Positions 62,545 through 64,000 of a stretch of DNA of 64,000 nucleotides are shown here, piece after piece (the first letter of the stretch is position 1; each line of letters begins with the position of its first letter). A model generated the notes under the pieces. It searched no databases. It had not been told where the DNA came from and saw only the letters and a program-made list of their open reading frames with translations. The position numbers were made by a program, and so were the translations under genes. The DNA lies in assembly GCF_029626145.1 (NCBI RefSeq), contig NZ_JARUBJ010000002.1, positions 3,507,501-3,571,500 on the forward strand, written 5' to 3'. This DNA is from Micromonospora sp. WMMD961. GTDB lineage: Bacteria > Actinomycetota > Actinomycetes > Mycobacteriales > Micromonosporaceae.

Positions 62545-63522
62545 ATGAGTGCGGATGTGAGGGACCTCGCCGAAGTCGACGAGCCGGTGTTCTCGGGGTT
62601 GGCGCAGCGGCACCGGCGGGAGCTGCACGTGCACTGCTACCGGATGCTCGGGTCGTTCGAGGACGCCGAGGATGCCGTGCAGGAGACGTTGCTGCGGGCC
62701 TGGCGGCGGCGGGAGACCTTCGAGGGGCGCTCGACGTTCCGGGCGTGGCTGTACCGGATCGCCACCAACGCCTGCCTGGACCTGCTCGCCAAGCGTCGCC
62801 CGGAACCCGCCACCGGCGGTGAGGTGCGGTGGTTGCAGCCATATCCGGATCGGCTGCTCGACGAGTTGCCGGCGGTCGACGCGGACGAGCCGGAGGCGCT
62901 CGCCGTGGCGCGCGAAACGATCGAGCTGGCGTACGTGGTCGCCGTCCAGCACCTCGCGCCGCGCCCACGGGCCGCGCTGATCCTGCGCGACGTGCTCGGC
63001 TGGCCGGCGAAGGACGTCGCGGAGCTGCTCGGCGACTCCGTCAACTCGGTGAACAGCGCGCTGCAACGGGCCCGCGCCGGCATGCGGGAGCACCTGCCCG
63101 CCGAGCGGCAGGACTGGACCGGTGGCGACGGGGACGCCGGGACGCGCGAGTTGGTACGCCGCTTCACCGAGGCCAGCGTGGCCACCGACATCGGCCGACT
63201 CACCACGATGCTGCGCGACGACGTGCGCTGCTCGATGCCACCCACCCCGGGCCTGCACGTCGGCCGGGACGCGGTGGTCAACGACTGGATCCAGGACGGC
63301 TTCGACGGCATGACCGGCCTGCGCGGCGTCCCCACCTCCGTCAACCGGCAGCCCGCCGTCGCGTTCTACCACTGGCGAGAGCAGGAGAACGCGTACCTGC
63401 CGCTGACGCTCGACGTCCTACGCATCACCGGAGGAGCGATCACCGAGATCACCACCTTCCACGACGACCAGTTCCCACGGCTCGACCTGCCGGAGCGGCT
63501 GCCGGCGGACGGCACGAAGTGA
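62545..63522 (+). CDS. ECF sigma factor with SnoaL-like C-terminal domain
   Basis: The protein of about 325 aa has sigma region 2 (HVHCYRMLGSFEDAEDAVQE, FRAWLYRIATNACLDLL), region 4 (RAALILRDVLGWPAKDVAEL, SVNSVNSALQRARAGM), and a C-terminal SnoaL/NTF2-like domain (about 205-320). This domain replaces an anti-sigma factor in this type of ECF sigma factor and may bind a small molecule. No anti-sigma gene is next to it. The ATG at 62545 follows GGAAGG; an ATG at 62521 is possible. The DUF6069 gene follows 40 bases later and is the likely co-transcribed partner. Confidence 0.9.
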   Translation: MSADVRDLAEVDEPVFSGLAQRHRRELHVHCYRMLGSFEDAEDAVQETLLRAWRRRETFEGRSTFRAWLYRIATNACLDLLAKRRPEPATGGEVRWLQPYPDRLLDELPAVDADEPEALAVARETIELAYVVAVQHLAPRPRAALILRDVLGWPAKDVAELLGDSVNSVNSALQRARAGMREHLPAERQDWTGGDGDAGTRELVRRFTEASVATDIGRLTTMLRDDVRCSMPPTPGLHVGRDAVVNDWIQDGFDGMTGLRGVPTSVNRQPAVAFYHWREQENAYLPLTLDVLRITGGAITEITTFHDDQFPRLDLPERLPADGTK

Positions 63523-63562
63523 TCCCGGTGTCCGCCCGTACCCGAACCGATGGAGCACTGAC

Positions 63563-63997
63563 ATGACCAGCACGAACGCCGCCCCGGCGTCCGCTCAGAC
63601 CAATCGCCGACTCCTCGGGCTCGCCGGCATCGGCCTCGTCGCCGCCGTCGTCGCGGTGGTGGCCACCACCCTCGCCGCCGCGCTCGCCCAGGGCGTCGGC
63701 GTCGACTTCGAGATCCCCGACGGCGGTGAGACGATCCCGCTGGCCGGGTTCGCCGTGGTGACCGGGTTCTTCTCGATCGTCGGCGTCGTCATCGCCGTCG
63801 CCCTGCTGCGGTGGAGCGCCCGCCCCGCCGAACGGTTCCGCTGGACGGCGGTGTCGTTGACGGCGATCTCGCTGGTCCCGCCACTGCTGGCCGGGGCGAA
63901 CACCGCCACCACCGTGACCCTCGTCGGGCTGCACCTCGTACCGGCGGCGGTGATGATCCCCACCCTGACGCGGAGCCTGCGCGCCCGGGCCGGTTGA
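63563..63997 (+). CDS. DUF6069 family membrane protein
   Basis: The 144-aa protein has four hydrophobic helices (about 18-42, 60-82, 93-110, 115-135) and the family-like LAQGVGVDFEIPDGGETIPL loop between helices 1 and 2. DUF6069 proteins are often encoded next to ECF sigma factors of the SnoaL-containing type, so it may take part in their control, for example as a membrane anchor or target (inference). The gene is complete; its stop lies 4 bases from the window end. Confidence 0.85.
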   Translation: MTSTNAAPASAQTNRRLLGLAGIGLVAAVVAVVATTLAAALAQGVGVDFEIPDGGETIPLAGFAVVTGFFSIVGVVIAVALLRWSARPAERFRWTAVSLTAISLVPPLLAGANTATTVTLVGLHLVPAAVMIPTLTRSLRARAG

Positions 63998-64000
63998 CGA

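Overview
The window comes from a high-GC actinobacterium, most likely Micromonospora or a close relative in the Micromonosporaceae. The evidence is the very high GC at third codon positions, frequent GTG starts, an F420-type deazaflavin oxidoreductase, SpoIIE/STAS partner-switching proteins, a TreX-TreY-TreZ trehalose cluster and many TetR-SDR pairs. This assignment is inference; no rRNA or tRNA gene was seen to anchor it.

Layout. 1-8 kb: a molybdopterin oxidoreductase/flavin reductase/DUF6510 operon, a hydrolase, a VOC protein, a GNAT, a secreted M1 peptidase and a type II NADH dehydrogenase. 8-11.5 kb: an AI-2E-type exporter, a spermidine-synthase-like protein and a DUF2267-PCD fusion. 11.6-16 kb: a signalling block of two STAS antagonists, a PAS-GAF-SpoIIE phosphatase, a cobalamin-binding protein carrying the W-x9-EH signature of B12 photoreceptors, and an Rcp1-type receiver. 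This block is the most interesting candidate system in the window. 16-22.5 kb: a DivIVA-like protein, a membrane-anchored lysozyme-like protein, an OsmC protein, a Ser/Thr kinase and an OmpR/HisKA two-component pair followed by a GtrA-like remnant. 22.5-29 kb: an SDR, a coupled cluster (49-aa membrane peptide, methyltransferase, membrane sulfatase-fold enzyme) and citrate synthase. 29-30.4 kb: palindromic elements and GC-rich tandem repeats around a maleylpyruvate-isomerase-like gene. 30.4-38.4 kb: a GT4 glycogen-synthase-like enzyme divergent from glgX-treY-treZ, which would convert glycogen to trehalose.

38.4-44.6 kb is an accessory island of visibly lower GC. It holds a 1308-aa nuclease-NACHT STAND protein (probable anti-phage sensor) and a regulator-Nudix pair. 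44.8-48.1 kb: a small ORF with an XRE-TPR regulator that contains a palindromic element in frame, then an F420 oxidoreductase/SDR operon divergent from its TetR regulator, with clear operators. 48.2-53.5 kb: a TPR protein, a TPR-CHAT caspase-like protease and a Cys-rich protein/membrane protein pair, which may work together.

53.5-64 kb: a recombination scar joining aldo-keto reductase and YCII fragments; TetR/DUF418; a GH43 gene broken by a stop codon; peptidase E; a PH-like membrane protein; a DUF2089 operon with an apparent leaderless promoter; a TetR/SDR pair with three phased operators; two small membrane proteins; and an ECF sigma factor with a SnoaL-like C-terminus next to a DUF6069 protein. 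No CRISPR array, transposase, tRNA or rRNA gene was recognised.
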